Shown here in pieces: positions 1 to 13,400 of a DNA stretch of 64,000 nucleotides. The notes beneath the pieces are model-generated. The model worked only from the letters and a program-made list of their open reading frames with translations. It had not been told where the DNA came from and ran no database searches. This DNA is from Sipunculus nudus (Eukaryota > Annelida > Sipuncula > Golfingiida > Sipunculidae): NCBI GenBank assembly GCA_026874595.1, contig CM049311.1, positions 19,898,176 to 19,962,175 of the forward strand. The letters run 5' to 3'. A program made the position numbers and the translations under genes. Each line of letters opens with the position of its first letter. Positions within the stretch are counted from its first letter, which is position 1.

Positions 1-1075
1 GTTTGTGGATGCATTTTCAGCCAAACAATTCATCTCAGATCTTTCATCTTGCACATATAGTTCTCCTGCCAAGAGAGGAAGAACACTATCAATTTTGAGG
101 TCACAAGGTCAAAGGTGAAGGTCACAGGAGCCATCTGTCCAAAAAGTAGTTTCTGGATGATAATTCCTGCTTTATTGATGTAAAGATTTCAAACTTGACT
201 TGCATATGTCCCATTGGAAAAGCAAGACCTTAATTGATTTTGGGGTCATGAGGTCAAAGGTCAAGGTCACAGGACACATCTTTAAAAAGATCAAGGTCAC
301 AGGACCAACATCTTTAACAAGATTGTGGATTGTTAGATGGAAGAAACAATTAATATGCCAAGTGTCAGTATATGCTGCTAAAAATGGAGTTCTATTCTTA
401 AAGGGGGGGGCTACTATGTCTGGGCATACTCTGGCACCTGCGGTGCCAAGAAATGTCTAGTTCTTTTACTTGTTTTTGTGCCGTTTAATACCCCCATCAT
501 TGCTACTTAACAGTGCTGTGAGGATTATATGTCAAAAACTAACGGACAGAATTCTTTCATATTATGCATATACATAGACATGGGTTATGGGATGATGTAT
601 TAATAAATTGGGGTCATGACCTTTCCTGTGAGAGTGGCCTTGACCTTTAATATTGCCATCTACGGTGAAAATCACACAAAATCATTAATATCTTGATAAG
701 GAGTGCATGGATTGGTCCAAAAATCAACTTGATCAAAGATCTTGGATTGTGTTGTCATGTACCAGAAACTGGTAGCGCCACCTGTTATTCTTTTACTTGT
801 TTTCGTGCCGTTTAATACCCCATCATTGCTACTTTCCAGTACTGTGAGCATTATAAGTCAAAAACTAATGGACAGATTTCTTTCATATTATGCATATACA
901 TAGACATGGATTAGGGGATGATGTATATTGAAATTGGGGTCATGACCTTTCCTATTAGAGTGACCTTTCCTATGAGAGTTGTCTGATATTAATTGTTGCT
1001 GAAGATCGGGGGCCTGTTCTTAAAGGGGGAAGGGGATTAATTGTCCGGGGATACTATTTAGGTGCCAAGAAATAT
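1..1075 (+). mobile_element. Helitron/Helentron-like repeat fragments, 3' end at 460
   Basis: Bases 1-460 are the reverse complement of the 11000-11460 part of the STRAP intron 1 element. They end in a hairpin (GGCACC TGC GGTGCC, 434-448), nine bases, then CTAG (457-460) followed by T, the form of a Helitron-type 3' terminus. Bases 461-1070 are two ~327-bp units (start ttttacttg at 464 and 791) matching the reverse complement of 13560-13860. A degenerate second terminus lies at 1037-1070. Confidence 0.65.
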
Positions 1076-4000
1076 CTTGTTTTATTTTTCCTTCTTTGCT
1101 TCAGAAACCTTTAAAATTAAAGAGACGTTGAGCATGCATATATTCTTGGACTTGAATAAAACAAAACATTCTAATTTATTTCCATGGTTTTGCATTTAAG
1201 TTCAGTTATGATTGCTACAACAACACTTGTCGCTGGGTCCTTGATTCTGTGGTATTGCCTCACCCTGGACACCCCTCACCATCTTGGCGTGGTATGTAGC
1301 TCAAAATATCATTCTATCACAGCTTAAAGGTGCCCATTCACCTACCTCTTGAAACAGAATTTATGTGATTTCTGGTTTCCTTTGTGTATTTAATAATTAT
1401 CTAAGAGTAATTTTGGTCGTAAAAAGTTTGTATGATGCCTTCATGAAGGATGTATGAACTTGTTTATCAACTTGTTTATATTTGTAAACACAGCAATGTG
1501 GACAAACGGGAAAACATGTAACCTAAGTTGGTAGGATGCATATATGCAGAGGTATAAAGGTCACTTGTTGCAAACGCCATTTACAAAGTTTCGGCTTATC
1601 TGACCTGCTGCCAAATGCCCTTGTTGAATTTGTTTTTAATATTTTGGTGGGCCCCATATTATAAACAGGTTGATATAAACAAAACAAGCAGCCTGTGTGT
1701 GTTGATATCGATGTTTATTACTGCCCTTGTTTTATAAAAGTTCCAAGGGATAACCTTTATTTTGTAACGGTCAGAAAGGATATTGGACCCCTTTTAAATT
1801 GGTTTTTCATGTCAAATGAGATGTAGTTTTGTATCAGTATAATACTGCTTTACCTCGGTCACAGTAAATGTGCAAGTTACTAGGTCATTCACTTATCTCT
1901 TTATTTGCTTTTTGTACTATATTGAACTCAAGACTGTACTTTATACCCAACTTGGTGTGGTGAGTGTGCAGTGTCATGGCGTCGCTTGGGTTAATAGATA
2001 AATACAGTGATTAGTCTGTAATGTTTTGGTTTCAAAGATTTTGGTGCACTGTGCTTTCAATATGCTGTTAAATATGGTGAATAAAAAGAACATTTTGAAA
2101 TAGGCTGTGTAAATTAATAAAACCTTGAAAATGAAATCCATCATTGATAATTTTGTTCTTGTTCTTGCAGATGCCAAAGCAGTACCCAAAGGAGGGTGTG
2201 ACACATTATACATTTGAGGCAGCAGAGTAACAAGGATGAGCCTAGGGATGACCATCACTACTCTTATCATTTAATTGTAAATATAGGTATAATAAAAACG
2301 TTTAAAATATTTTGTTTCTTTGTTTTGTTTTCACAGAAGTGAGACTTAAATTTGATATTATGGTCTGGGAGTGCCTGGTTTGCACGTTCATATTATTCCA
2401 CAGTTATGATTTTTTCTGCAGAGACAACTCCCCTCCCCCCCCCCCCCCCCCTGAAGCCCCCAAAAATTCATAGAATTAGGAGATTGATATAGGCTAGCTT
2501 TGTTATGGGAGAATTTACCACAACTACATAAGATCAAAGAGCACATCTCAGACAAGTTTTAATAAAAAAAACAGTGTGTGTGTCCTCTCCTAAATGTGCA
2601 AAAACGCATTTTTTTTGTATTGCAATTTGTACTCTATACCCATTGTGGTTTCCACTTCTCTGGTTATTCAGACTGAATCCAACAAAGCTCAAACGCTGGA
2701 CATTCACTTGATATGACTGGATGTTGTATTCACAAGTGATAGGACCTTAATTCTGACATATGCTCATTACCATTTAGTCTGATTGCAAAATGGCAGCCCC
2801 ATGAGTGGTTTCAACATTTTGTGTCATCCAGGTTTGATAAGGGTACAATAGGTGTCAATTCAGTTGAGGAGAGTTTGGGGTTCATTAGACCAAGTAGAAA
2901 TAGGAGGAACCCTTTAAGGATGACCACGCCCTCCTCTGCAAATTATAGGATTATTAAATAAATCTAATGTTACTAAAGGGGGAAATGGTTTTCATTTGAC
3001 ACATGGATTATGTACACTAGTTACACAGAAGAAACAAGGCAAACAACAGTAATTGTGAAATTGTTCTTATATCTGTTTATTTGTAGGAATGACCAGATTA
3101 CAGACTCTTGGCCCACATTTTTTTTTTTTTTTTTTTTTTTAAATGTTGCCTTAACAACACCTGGATTGTCCATGACATCTCTTATGATGCCTGGTAATGA
3201 TCTTGATACTACCTCACCAAAGCCCTTTAACTGTTTACTCTTTGTTTGCTGCAGTCTTATACATCTTCCTATCACAGTTCCGTAGCCCCCATCCTTGTCC
3301 AATGTTAACTTCATTAACACTACACAGGCAGTAGCTTGTCACTTGGTTCTATACTAAATATAGCTAACATTTACATCATTTGCTTCCTTTGAAACTACAG
3401 TTAATAGTTTCGTTTAGAAGCACATTAAAAGATAAATGAATGAAAATGAAATGGATTTTTTTTTTAATTCTTACAACAGCCAATAGGTGGCAGCACATGA
3501 ATATAGCATACATGCTATTCCGGGACAAAATAAAAAACTTGTGCAAACGTAATTTGTTTCAATTTGGAATTACTCATAAAGCTTCACTGTTGGTTAACCA
3601 ATGATTTCTGCTCAATTGACTGAACCCTGCATTGACCATCTCTTGTGCTACTGTACATTACTTAAACAAAATGGGAACTTTAAATAATCTTGCATGACCG
3701 TGTTTATGTCAAAGCGAGTCCGCCTGCATATAGTACAGATTGCTCCATAACAATACCTCCACACAAAGAGTACAACTGTCCATACCTACTTAACATTAAT
3801 TTCAAAAGCATTTTAGAAAAACTGATAAACCTGAAATTTTTTATTAAGCTAAAAGCTACATGTTGTTTATGTAATTTACAGAGTGTAATAAGGACCATCT
3901 TTGCTTTAGACAATGTCCTACTAACCCCTGTTCACTAATGGAAAACCATGTTTTTTAAAGTGTTCAGGAGGAACTGAGGATGAACTCTAGCATAATGCAT

Positions 4001-4266
4001 TACACTGAATCCATCATAATGGTTTGACATAACTGAATGAATGGTTTGAAGGATGCATGGAGACTTTTACTAGGACAACATACAATCATTGTATGAACTA
4101 AGCATCAAGTGATGTTAATTGTACACTTGGAAGATGTTTATATTGCAAGCTGTATGGTAAAGCTTAGTGTAGTTGTAAACAAGCACCGGAAAATCTGGAT
4201 GTCACAAGATTCATAAGATGTGATGACGAAAACAAATGCTGGATTAGTGTCACATGGTCCCAGGTT
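1076..4266. other. Non-coding stretch; includes likely STRAP 3' UTR at its right end
   Basis: No supported gene. ORFs here are short and lack family signatures. There is a poly-C run near 2433-2450 and a poly-T run near 3119-3140. The part next to 4266 is probably the 3' UTR of the minus-strand STRAP transcript, possibly ending near AATAAA at 3845-3840. Confidence 0.5.
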
Positions 4267-4454
4267 TCATTCTCCGTGGCCGTCCGTGTTATTACTGACA
4301 TCGTCTGGGTTTATGCTCTTCCAAAGCCCATACGCCTTACCAACTGTTGTCTGCCACAGACGCAGTGTACCATCTTCACTGCCACTGGCATAGAGCTCAC
4401 CGTCAGGAGAAAAGGAAACGCAGTGAACGGGCCCAAAATGTCCCTTTGAGGATT
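4267..4454 (-). CDS. STRAP: STRAP terminal coding exon 7
   Basis: Residues about 261-322: [61 protein letters not shown], then TGA at 4269-4267. Acceptor TTTTACAG^AATCC. It ends shortly after the last blade; the longer acidic tail of vertebrate STRAP is absent. Confidence 0.95.
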
Positions 4455-7400
4455 CTGTAAAACAAAATATTTAATAATTTATCCTGAGTTATAATTATCA
4501 ATTCAGCAATTAAGAGGAAAACAGGAAACTCTCAATAAGCTTCATAATTATGATTATATTATATATAAAATAAAATGACACCTGTCTTTGTTCAGGCGCC
4601 CTTCAACTTTCAAAAGACATGGACCAAAGGTAAATTTGCAAGCTTGAACCTTATATAAGTGAGACTACCTGATTATGTCACCCCAATCTGGAACCACAGG
4701 TCTTTATTGTAATAATAATTATTATATTGATATACATTGATGTTGACAGGTGTACTGAAAATGAATCCATCTCCAACTTAATCTGAATCAACCTTGCTTC
4801 AAGGTTTAAGTCGAAACTAACTAACATTGATATTCAAAAGCAGCATTTTGAATTTTTTGTGCATGCACAGACACAGAAAATGTTGATACATCAACTCTCT
4901 GAAACTTAGTTTTTTTAGCCCAATAATAGCTAAAATTAGCCAAAATAAAATTATTTGTACACTCTAAAAATTGTGCCACAAATGCCTTAAGTCTAGAGCT
5001 AAAATCTTTTTCAAGTGTTCAGTAACTCAGAGCTGGGTCTCATTTAAAACTGTGACAAGTTTTGGAATTATAAAATGATAAACTTAATCCTTTAAGTATA
5101 CTGAATATTGTGTGGTGAGTTTTCCTTGGACATATTACATACTGAATATTGCAAAATGAATATTCTCGACTAAAATTCTTTTAAGCAGTTGCCTGTTCAT
5201 TATCATATCCTCCAAAATAGTTTTACGGATACTCTGTTTTCACTCCGGTTTCGCCACCACTGCAATGTTTGTTTCCATGGAACTCCTCTGAGACCTTTGG
5301 ACCAACGTTTCTGAATCCCATCATAATTATTTGCTCAAATGTGAACTGGTGCCTAACAAAGACTGGTGATGCCACTTGAAATCCTTTTTATGCAGTATAA
5401 TTCTGTGTGTCTTAGGGATAACAGCCCATATCTCAGGAGTGGTTCAATGTGTTGGGCTGAAATTGGGCATGTAAATAGATTTTGAATACCTCCATTTAGT
5501 TTTAGAGACTGGTGGTGCCACCTACAACCATTTTCGCATGGTGTCCATCCCTGTGTTTGCCATCTGCTTGTCTTAGTGATTAGTCTAATGTATTGGTGCT
5601 GGGAGTGTACATGTCCATAGATATTGGATACTTCCATCTCATACTCAAGATTGGTGGGGCCATCTGAAATCATATTTGCATGGCATCCATACATGCATTT
5701 GCTTTAGGTGAAAATCACTCATATCTCAGGAGTGGACCACTGTTTTGGTCTGAAATTTGGCATGTCCTTCCATCTGGAAAGGTTTTGTCGTAGAGCAGAC
5801 ATGTGGCACCACCTACCTTTTTCATAGAATACATTGTTGCCCTTTTCTCAGGAGTGGTAGGCCATATTGACCTGAAATTATGCATATCCATAGATCTTGG
5901 ATACCTTCATCTTGTACTGAAAGACAGGTTTCTCCATCTGCATTAATTCTCAAATGGCATCCATCCATGCATTTGCTTTGGGTGAAAATTGCTCATATCT
6001 CAAAGGTGGTTCAATGTAATGGTCTAATATTTGGCGTGCCAATCCTTCTTGGAGAGTTTTCTTGTAAACCAGACAGATGGCGCCACCTACCTTCCCATTT
6101 TAGTAGAATACATGATGCCCTTTTCTCAGGAGTGGTTTTCCATTTTGGCCTGAAATTGTGCATGTCCATACATCTTAGATACTGCCATCTCAAGACTCGT
6201 GGCACCATCTACAATAGTTTTTGCGTGGCATCCATCCGTCCTTTTTTTTGTGTGTGAAAATCACTCATATTTCAGGAATGGATGGATGTACCAGCATGAA
6301 ATTTTTTCATGCTTATCCATCTTGAATACCGGTAGCTTTGTTACAGACAAGACAAGTCATGCCACCTGCTGTTCCGTTTTGGTAAAATACACTGATGCAA
6401 CTTTTCTCAGTAGTGATTTAATGTCTAGGCCTAAATATTTTCATGTTCATCCTTCTTTTGTAGATTTCTCATTTATGAGACTAGTTACCCCTCCTGCAAT
6501 CACGTATTTGTAGAATAAGTTCATGAATTTATCTCAGGACTGGTATAATGTATCAGCCTGAAATGTCACATGTCCACAGACTTTGGACACATACATCTTG
6601 TACACAAGCCTGGTAGCACTACCTACAATCATTTAAACATAGCATAGATCCATCATATATCAGACAGGTGGTGGCACATATATTTTTGTTTTTGTAGGAT
6701 ATATTGCCTTTTTCTCATGAGTGGTCTCATGTATGAAAATGTACATGTCCATAAATCTTGGAATGGTTTATCTTGTATACAAGACTGCTTGGGCCACCTA
6801 CAATCATTTCATCACATACCCATCTGTAGATCTGTTTTTGGTGAAAATGGTAAATGTATGAGGACTTTAACTTGCATCTCTGATGCAACAAATTTGGAGT
6901 CATGTCATGTCAGGAACATTCAGTACCTTACATTACCCATGCCACTTCGATTCGGCAGATACCTGCAGTCGCTTGTTGGCTGCCATTTTCTAGTTATTAA
7001 CACTTTGCACCCTAATTTTCAAGTCCCACATGAGGATATATGTGCACTAGAGCAGAATAATGGGTGGTTTTATAGTTTAACCTTACCTGCTTCTAATCCT
7101 GTGGCATAATCAAATTTGTACATTTTGAAGTCTTCACCACCACACACGAACATTGTTTTCTCAGGATGAAGGGAGGCAGCTAACATTTTAGCTGGCATTT
7201 CATATTCCTGGATCTTCTCAAACCTACAAATCATCACAATGTAATAAATACTCACTGCAAATAAAAAAATAAAGCTTAAAAAAAAATTCATATTCCTTTG
7301 TTTCAAAACGAATTTATGAAACTAGAATATATAATATACATCAGAGACTAACACAAGTAAATAGATTTGATGAATATTAATAAAATGTTCTGTTTATCAT

Positions 7401-10400
7401 AAATAATCCAACTACTGAAGTAAAAAATACAGTTCTGGGTGAATATAACAGTTCATAATATATTTTGTAACTTTATTTTTTCTGCAATGTAATGAAAAAC
7501 ATAAATAAAACATAAATGTTGTGAATGTTCAAGTCATTTTTACTTAAATGGTTTAATAACATGTTATTTATTTCATAGATTCCTTCCACTTTGAATTTTA
7601 TGTATGAACTTTTGGTCTAAATATAAGGACCACTGTTGTTACTCCAGATATCACTAAAATTTTTTGAATAACAAGTATCAAAATAAAACTTACTAATTAA
7701 TTAAAATATTAAAATATCTAAAACTTTAAATCAAATGATGTTTGAGATCTGGCTTCAGGAATGACTTCCTGTGTGTTATACAGAGCTCCTCTTTCCATAT
7801 TTAAGTCATTTTGTCTAATTACGTGTATGTCACAACATAACAGTGTCTTTCACAACATAGTATTAAAAATATATGTTGACAGTCTAAATTCTACATCTTG
7901 TAGACAGAACATAAAAAAGTATTGACTACAGTACAAAAAAATGGGTAAAACAAGATAAAGAAGTTATTCCTGAAAAAAAATTTCATACTGTAAAACAATA
8001 ACATGGTAACAGAAACTCACGTGTCTGTGTTGTAGAAAGCCACTGCATTGGAATATGTGACAGTTAATATGGTACCACACTGGCTGAGTTCTAGGGTTCC
8101 CACACTCGCTGACGGCAGAAGCTGTTTCACCTCCTTCTTGCTCACAGTGTCCCAAATACTGATAATTATAAAAACATAACAATGATAACAGTGATATAGA
8201 TGTAGTATAAACTGATCAGATTACTTTACTAAAGTAAACCAGGATAAAAATGACTGAACCAAGGTTGTAGAGTTTATCCTCTGAGTGTACAACTGAAAAA
8301 TAACTCTCTCTGTAATGTGGCTGTAGGACAATACATCAAAATATGATATAATCGTTTACATTGTTTGTAACATGATGATCACTTGATAACTGAGAAATAA
8401 GGTTGCAAATTTGAGCCAATTATGGCAGTGAATGCAACAAACCTCTGTGACATCAGTATTATCATACAGAAGCTCTCAGGCTGCTACCATGCAGCTGTAC
8501 TAGGAAGATGCCATTGACTTTCCATCAACATTCAAAAGGCAGAGTCTAAAGTAAATGCTTTTTACTTGATTTTACATTTATTTAAACAAAACTGGTAGAG
8601 CATCTGCATATACACTTGATGTGGGAATCTACTTATCAAAAATGATCATAAAACAATTATGGCAAAACAAACCCAAGCAGAAAGGTCTTGGGATGGACAA
8701 TGGAGTACCCACATAATACTCCTGTCTTCTGCGGCGCTGACTATGTTCCTCCCGTCCTTGATCCACAGAGCTGACTTGACACTGTTCTCATGGCCTTGGT
8801 ACACTTCAGGGGCTGTAATAAAGAATACTTGACATGCTAACTGTGAAATACAGGTACTGAAATATTCAAGTGCTTCTACTCAAGGTTTAAAAATAAAATT
8901 TAAAACCTCACAAGAGAAAATATGCAGTTGTCTGAAAATAGGATGAAAAAAGTAAAACTTCAGGAAAAGTTGAGCAACTTTCATACAATTTACCTGTATG
9001 TGATGTCTAGATGGGCCTAGATCTACAACTAGTCCCCTTGATCAAACACTGAGTGAATGCCCCAATAAATGAACTACTCTCAACAAGAGCAATTAATTTC
9101 TAATGAGCCTAATTTAGAAATTCTGAGTTGGATCATATGTCAAAATCAGTTAAGCCCAAATCATCTACACCTTTGGGCTTTAAATTTATTTCAATTTCAA
9201 ATATATTTCATTTTAATATTTTTCAAATCAGTTCCAATTCATTTATATATTTTGGATAATTTAATTTAAATGCATACAAATTCTTCCTTCTAATTCATAC
9301 TCAGTTACATTTCAAGTATGAATTGACCCTGGCTATGATGGATTCAGATACCTGCATCAGGCTTGTTCAGATCAAACACCTTAACGAGCTTCTCGTTGCT
9401 TCCTGTCAGCAGCTGGTTCCCGTCAGGTGAGAAGTCAACACTTTTAACAATGTGTTTGTGGGCAAAAGTCTGCAACTCTTTGCCACCGACAGCATCCCAA
9501 ATTTTTCTGTAAATGTATTAAATGTTGCAACCTTATTTTAATCTTCAATCTTTGGTAAAAAGGGCAAGTCTTGTACCTAAAATATGGTAATTTTCCTCTT
9601 AAAAATATTTAACGATAAAATTTCAAAGTGGTTTAAATATCAACAGAAACACTGGTTTTTACTGCTTGACTTTCGAGAAATCTATACAATCAAGATTAAG
9701 TTCAGGGAATATCATGAATCAAAGCCCAAAGAAGTGAGTCACAGTTCACAAACTCTTTGGTTGCATCACAGGTCAGCTGTGCCTGCCAAAACAAAGGTGG
9801 TCCCTACCAATGAATGACTCTGGCTTGGCAAGGATTAGCAAACTGCCTAATCTCACATTAATAAAGAGCCTTTAACAAGTGACCCAGGGGTCATGACACT
9901 CAGCTGACAAGGAAGACATTCACAAAAGAAATTTTATCATCTGAATGCCCAAATTTGTAGGTGGTATCCCCATTCAACTGAAGCATAGCTCAGAGGATAT
10001 GGGTAACAGAGACCCATTTTCAGGTTTCCAAGGAGGTTTTTCATGGATCCCCCAGGATTTAAGTTAGAAGATTCTAGATGCAATGGTTACGATTTGTGCC
10101 CTGTTAAGAGACGACTGCATCTTTGAAGGTCTCAAAATTAGAGAAAAAATGTGTAAACATTCGGAAAAAAATCCAGGTGACACCACCAATTTTTTAGGGA
10201 CCATCTAAAATGAAGGGCAAAATATAAAATTTCTACCACAGATGCAGAATTCTCAATTTAAAAATAAGAAGTTACACTGATTAATTGAATGAAGATAAAT
10301 CTAACTGAATTTTGTTTAAAAAATTTTAGCTAAGTTGCAGACACTGACAGACAAAGTGACCAACCATCCAACAGTGATATAATAATCTCTATTGATGGAG

Positions 10401-13400
10401 GTAAGATTAAGTAAATTTTTTTTATACTAACGCTGTGAAGTCAGCAGCTCCAGTGGCAGCCCTGGTGGCATCTTGGTTTAATGTGGCTCCCCAAACAGCT
10501 CCCTTGTGGCCTTCAAACGTTCCAATCCAGTCCCCAGTATCCCCCTGACGTAACATGGGCTTCCCATCTAAAATGTAGGTCAAAATATAAAAATGTTTAC
10601 CACAGATAGGAATTCTCAATTTAAAAAGAAATTTTAGTTACACTGAAGTTATTCTAATAATGTTTAAATGTTTGCATACACTCAGTCAAATTTTCATTAT
10701 CAAAAGCAATGTTCGATACAACAGGTCATGCTTACCAATAATTAGAGATGACACCCCCTTGTGACATTTCATATTTGAAAGAGTCCAGTAACACTACTGC
10801 CAATGTAATAGAAAATATGAAGAGAAAAGTGACAAATGAACATGTGAACCGTAGGTCATGGTGCTCAGCTGGAATTATCTTTAATATAAATGTAGTAGAG
10901 GGCAATATTAATTTATATAATTAAACCAGTTGACTGAAAACTTAAAACACAGCTTGCAGGCACTTTATACTTACTTCAAAACACCAGAACAAATTTTAAC
11001 TAGACATTTCTTGGCACCGCAGGTGCCAGAGTATCCCCAGACATAGTAGGCCCCCACCCCCTTTATAAATAGACCCCCATTTTTAGCAGCATATACTGAC
11101 ACTTGGCATATTCATTGTTTCTTCCATCTAACAATCCACAATCTTGTTAAAGATGTTGGTCCTGTGACCTTGATCTTTTTAAAGATGTGTCCTGTGACCT
11201 TGACCTGTGACCTCATGACCCCAAAATCAAATCTGGTCTTGCTTTTCCAATGGGACATATGCAAGTTAAGTTTGAAATCTATACATCAATAAAGCAGGAA
11301 TTATCACCCAGAAACTAATTTTTGGACAGATGGCTCCTGTGACCTTCACCTTTGACCTTGTGACCTCAAAATTGATAGTGTTCTTCCTCTCTTGGCAGGA
11401 GAACTATATGTGCAAGAGGAAAGATCTGAGATGAATTGTTTGGCTGAAAATGCATCCACAATCTTTTTAAAGAGGTTTCCTGTGACCTTGACCTTTGACC
11501 TCATGACCCCAAAATCAATTTGGGTCTTGCTTTTCCAATGGGACATATGCAAGTCAAGTTTGAAATCCATACATCAATAAAGCAGGAATTATCACCCAGA
11601 AACTAATTTTGGACAGATGGCTCCTGTGACCTTCACCTTTGACCTTGTGACCTCAAAATTGATAGGGTTCTTCCTCTCTTGGCAGGAGAACTATATGTGC
11701 AAGAGGAAAGATCTGAGATGAATTGTTTGGCTGAAAATGCATCCACAATCTTTTTAAAGAGGTTTCCTGTGACCTTGACCTTTGACCTCATGACCCCAAA
11801 ATCAATTTGGGTCTTGCTTTTCCAATGGGACATATACAAGTCAAGTTTGAAATCCATACATCAATAAAAGAAGGAATTATCATCCAGAAACTAATTTTTG
11901 GACAGATGGCTCCTGTGACCTTCACCTTTGACCTTATGACCTCAAAATTGATAGGGGTCTTCCCCTCTTGGCAGGTGAAATATATGTGCAAGATGAAAGA
12001 TCTGAGATGAATTGTTTGTCTGAAAATGCATCCACAATCTTTTTAAAGGTGTGTCCTGTGACCTTGACCTTTGACCTCATGACCCCAAAATCGATTCAGG
12101 TCTTGCTTTTCCAAAGGGTCAAATACAAGTCGACATTGAAATCCATACATCAATAAAAGAAGGAATTATCATCCAGAAACTAATTTTTGGACAGATGGCT
12201 CCTGTGACCTTCACCTTTGACCTTGTGACCTCAAAATTGATAGGGGTCTTCTACTCTTGGCAGGTGAACTATATGTGCAAGATGAAAGATCTGAGATGAA
12301 TTGTTTGTCTGAAAATGCATCCACAATCTTTTTAAAAAGGTTTCCTGTGACCTTGACCTTTGACCTCATGACCCCAAAATCGATTCAGGTCTTGCTTTTC
12401 CAAAGGGTCAAATACAAGTCGACATTGAAATCCATACATCAATAAAAGAAGGAATTATCATCCAGAAACTAATTTTTGGACAGATGGCTCCTGTGACCTT
12501 CACCTTTGACCTTGTGACCTCAAAATTGATAGGGTTCTTCCTCTCTTGGCAGGTGAACTATATGTGCAAGATGAAAGATCTGAGATGAATTGTTTGGCTG
12601 AAAATGCATCCACATCTTTTTAAAGGTGTGTCCTGTGACCTTGACCTTTGACCTCATAACCTCAAAATCAATTTGGGTCTTGCTTTTCCAATGGGACATA
12701 TACAAGTCAAGTTTGAAATCCATACATCAATAAAAGCAGGAATTATCATCCAGAAACTAATTTTTGGACAGATGGCTCCTGTGACCTTCACCTTTGACCT
12801 TGTGACCTCAAAACTGATAGGGGTCTTCCTCTCTTGGCAGGTGAACTATATGTGCAAGATGAAAGGTCTGAGATGAAATGTTTGGCTGAAAATGCATCCA
12901 CAATCTTTTTTAAGATGTGTCCTGTGACCTTGACCTTTGACCTCATGACCCCAAAATCAATTGGAGTCTTGCTTTTTCAATGGGACATATACAAGTCAAG
13001 TTTGAAATCCATACATCAATAAAAGCAGGAATTATCATCCAGAAACTAATTTTTGGACAGATGGCTCCTGTGACCTTCACCTTTGACCTTGTGACCTCAA
13101 AACTGATAGGGGTCTTCCTCTATTGGCAGATGACTTACATGTGCAAGATGAAAGGTCTGAGATGAAATGTTTGGCTGAAAATGCATCCACAATCTTTTTA
13201 AAGATGTGTCCTGTGACCTGACCTTTGACCTCATGACCCCAAAATCAATTGGAGTCTTGCTTTTTCAATGGGACATATATAAGTCAAGTTTGAAATCAAT
13301 ACATCAATAAAAGCAGGAATTATCATCCAGAAACTAATTTTTGGACAGATAGCTCCTGTGCCCTTGACCTTTGCCCTTGTGACCCCAAAATTTATATGGA

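Noticed and set aside
5880-7109. Several ORFs of 104-130 codons
   Set aside because: They lie in the degenerate gccacct repeat inside STRAP intron 6 and mirror its repeated words.
11346-13165. Series of similar 61-74-codon ORFs on both strands
   Set aside because: They repeat with the 289-bp unit on both strands and have no known domain. A period that is not a multiple of three prevents a long protein. They are shadows of the tandem array.
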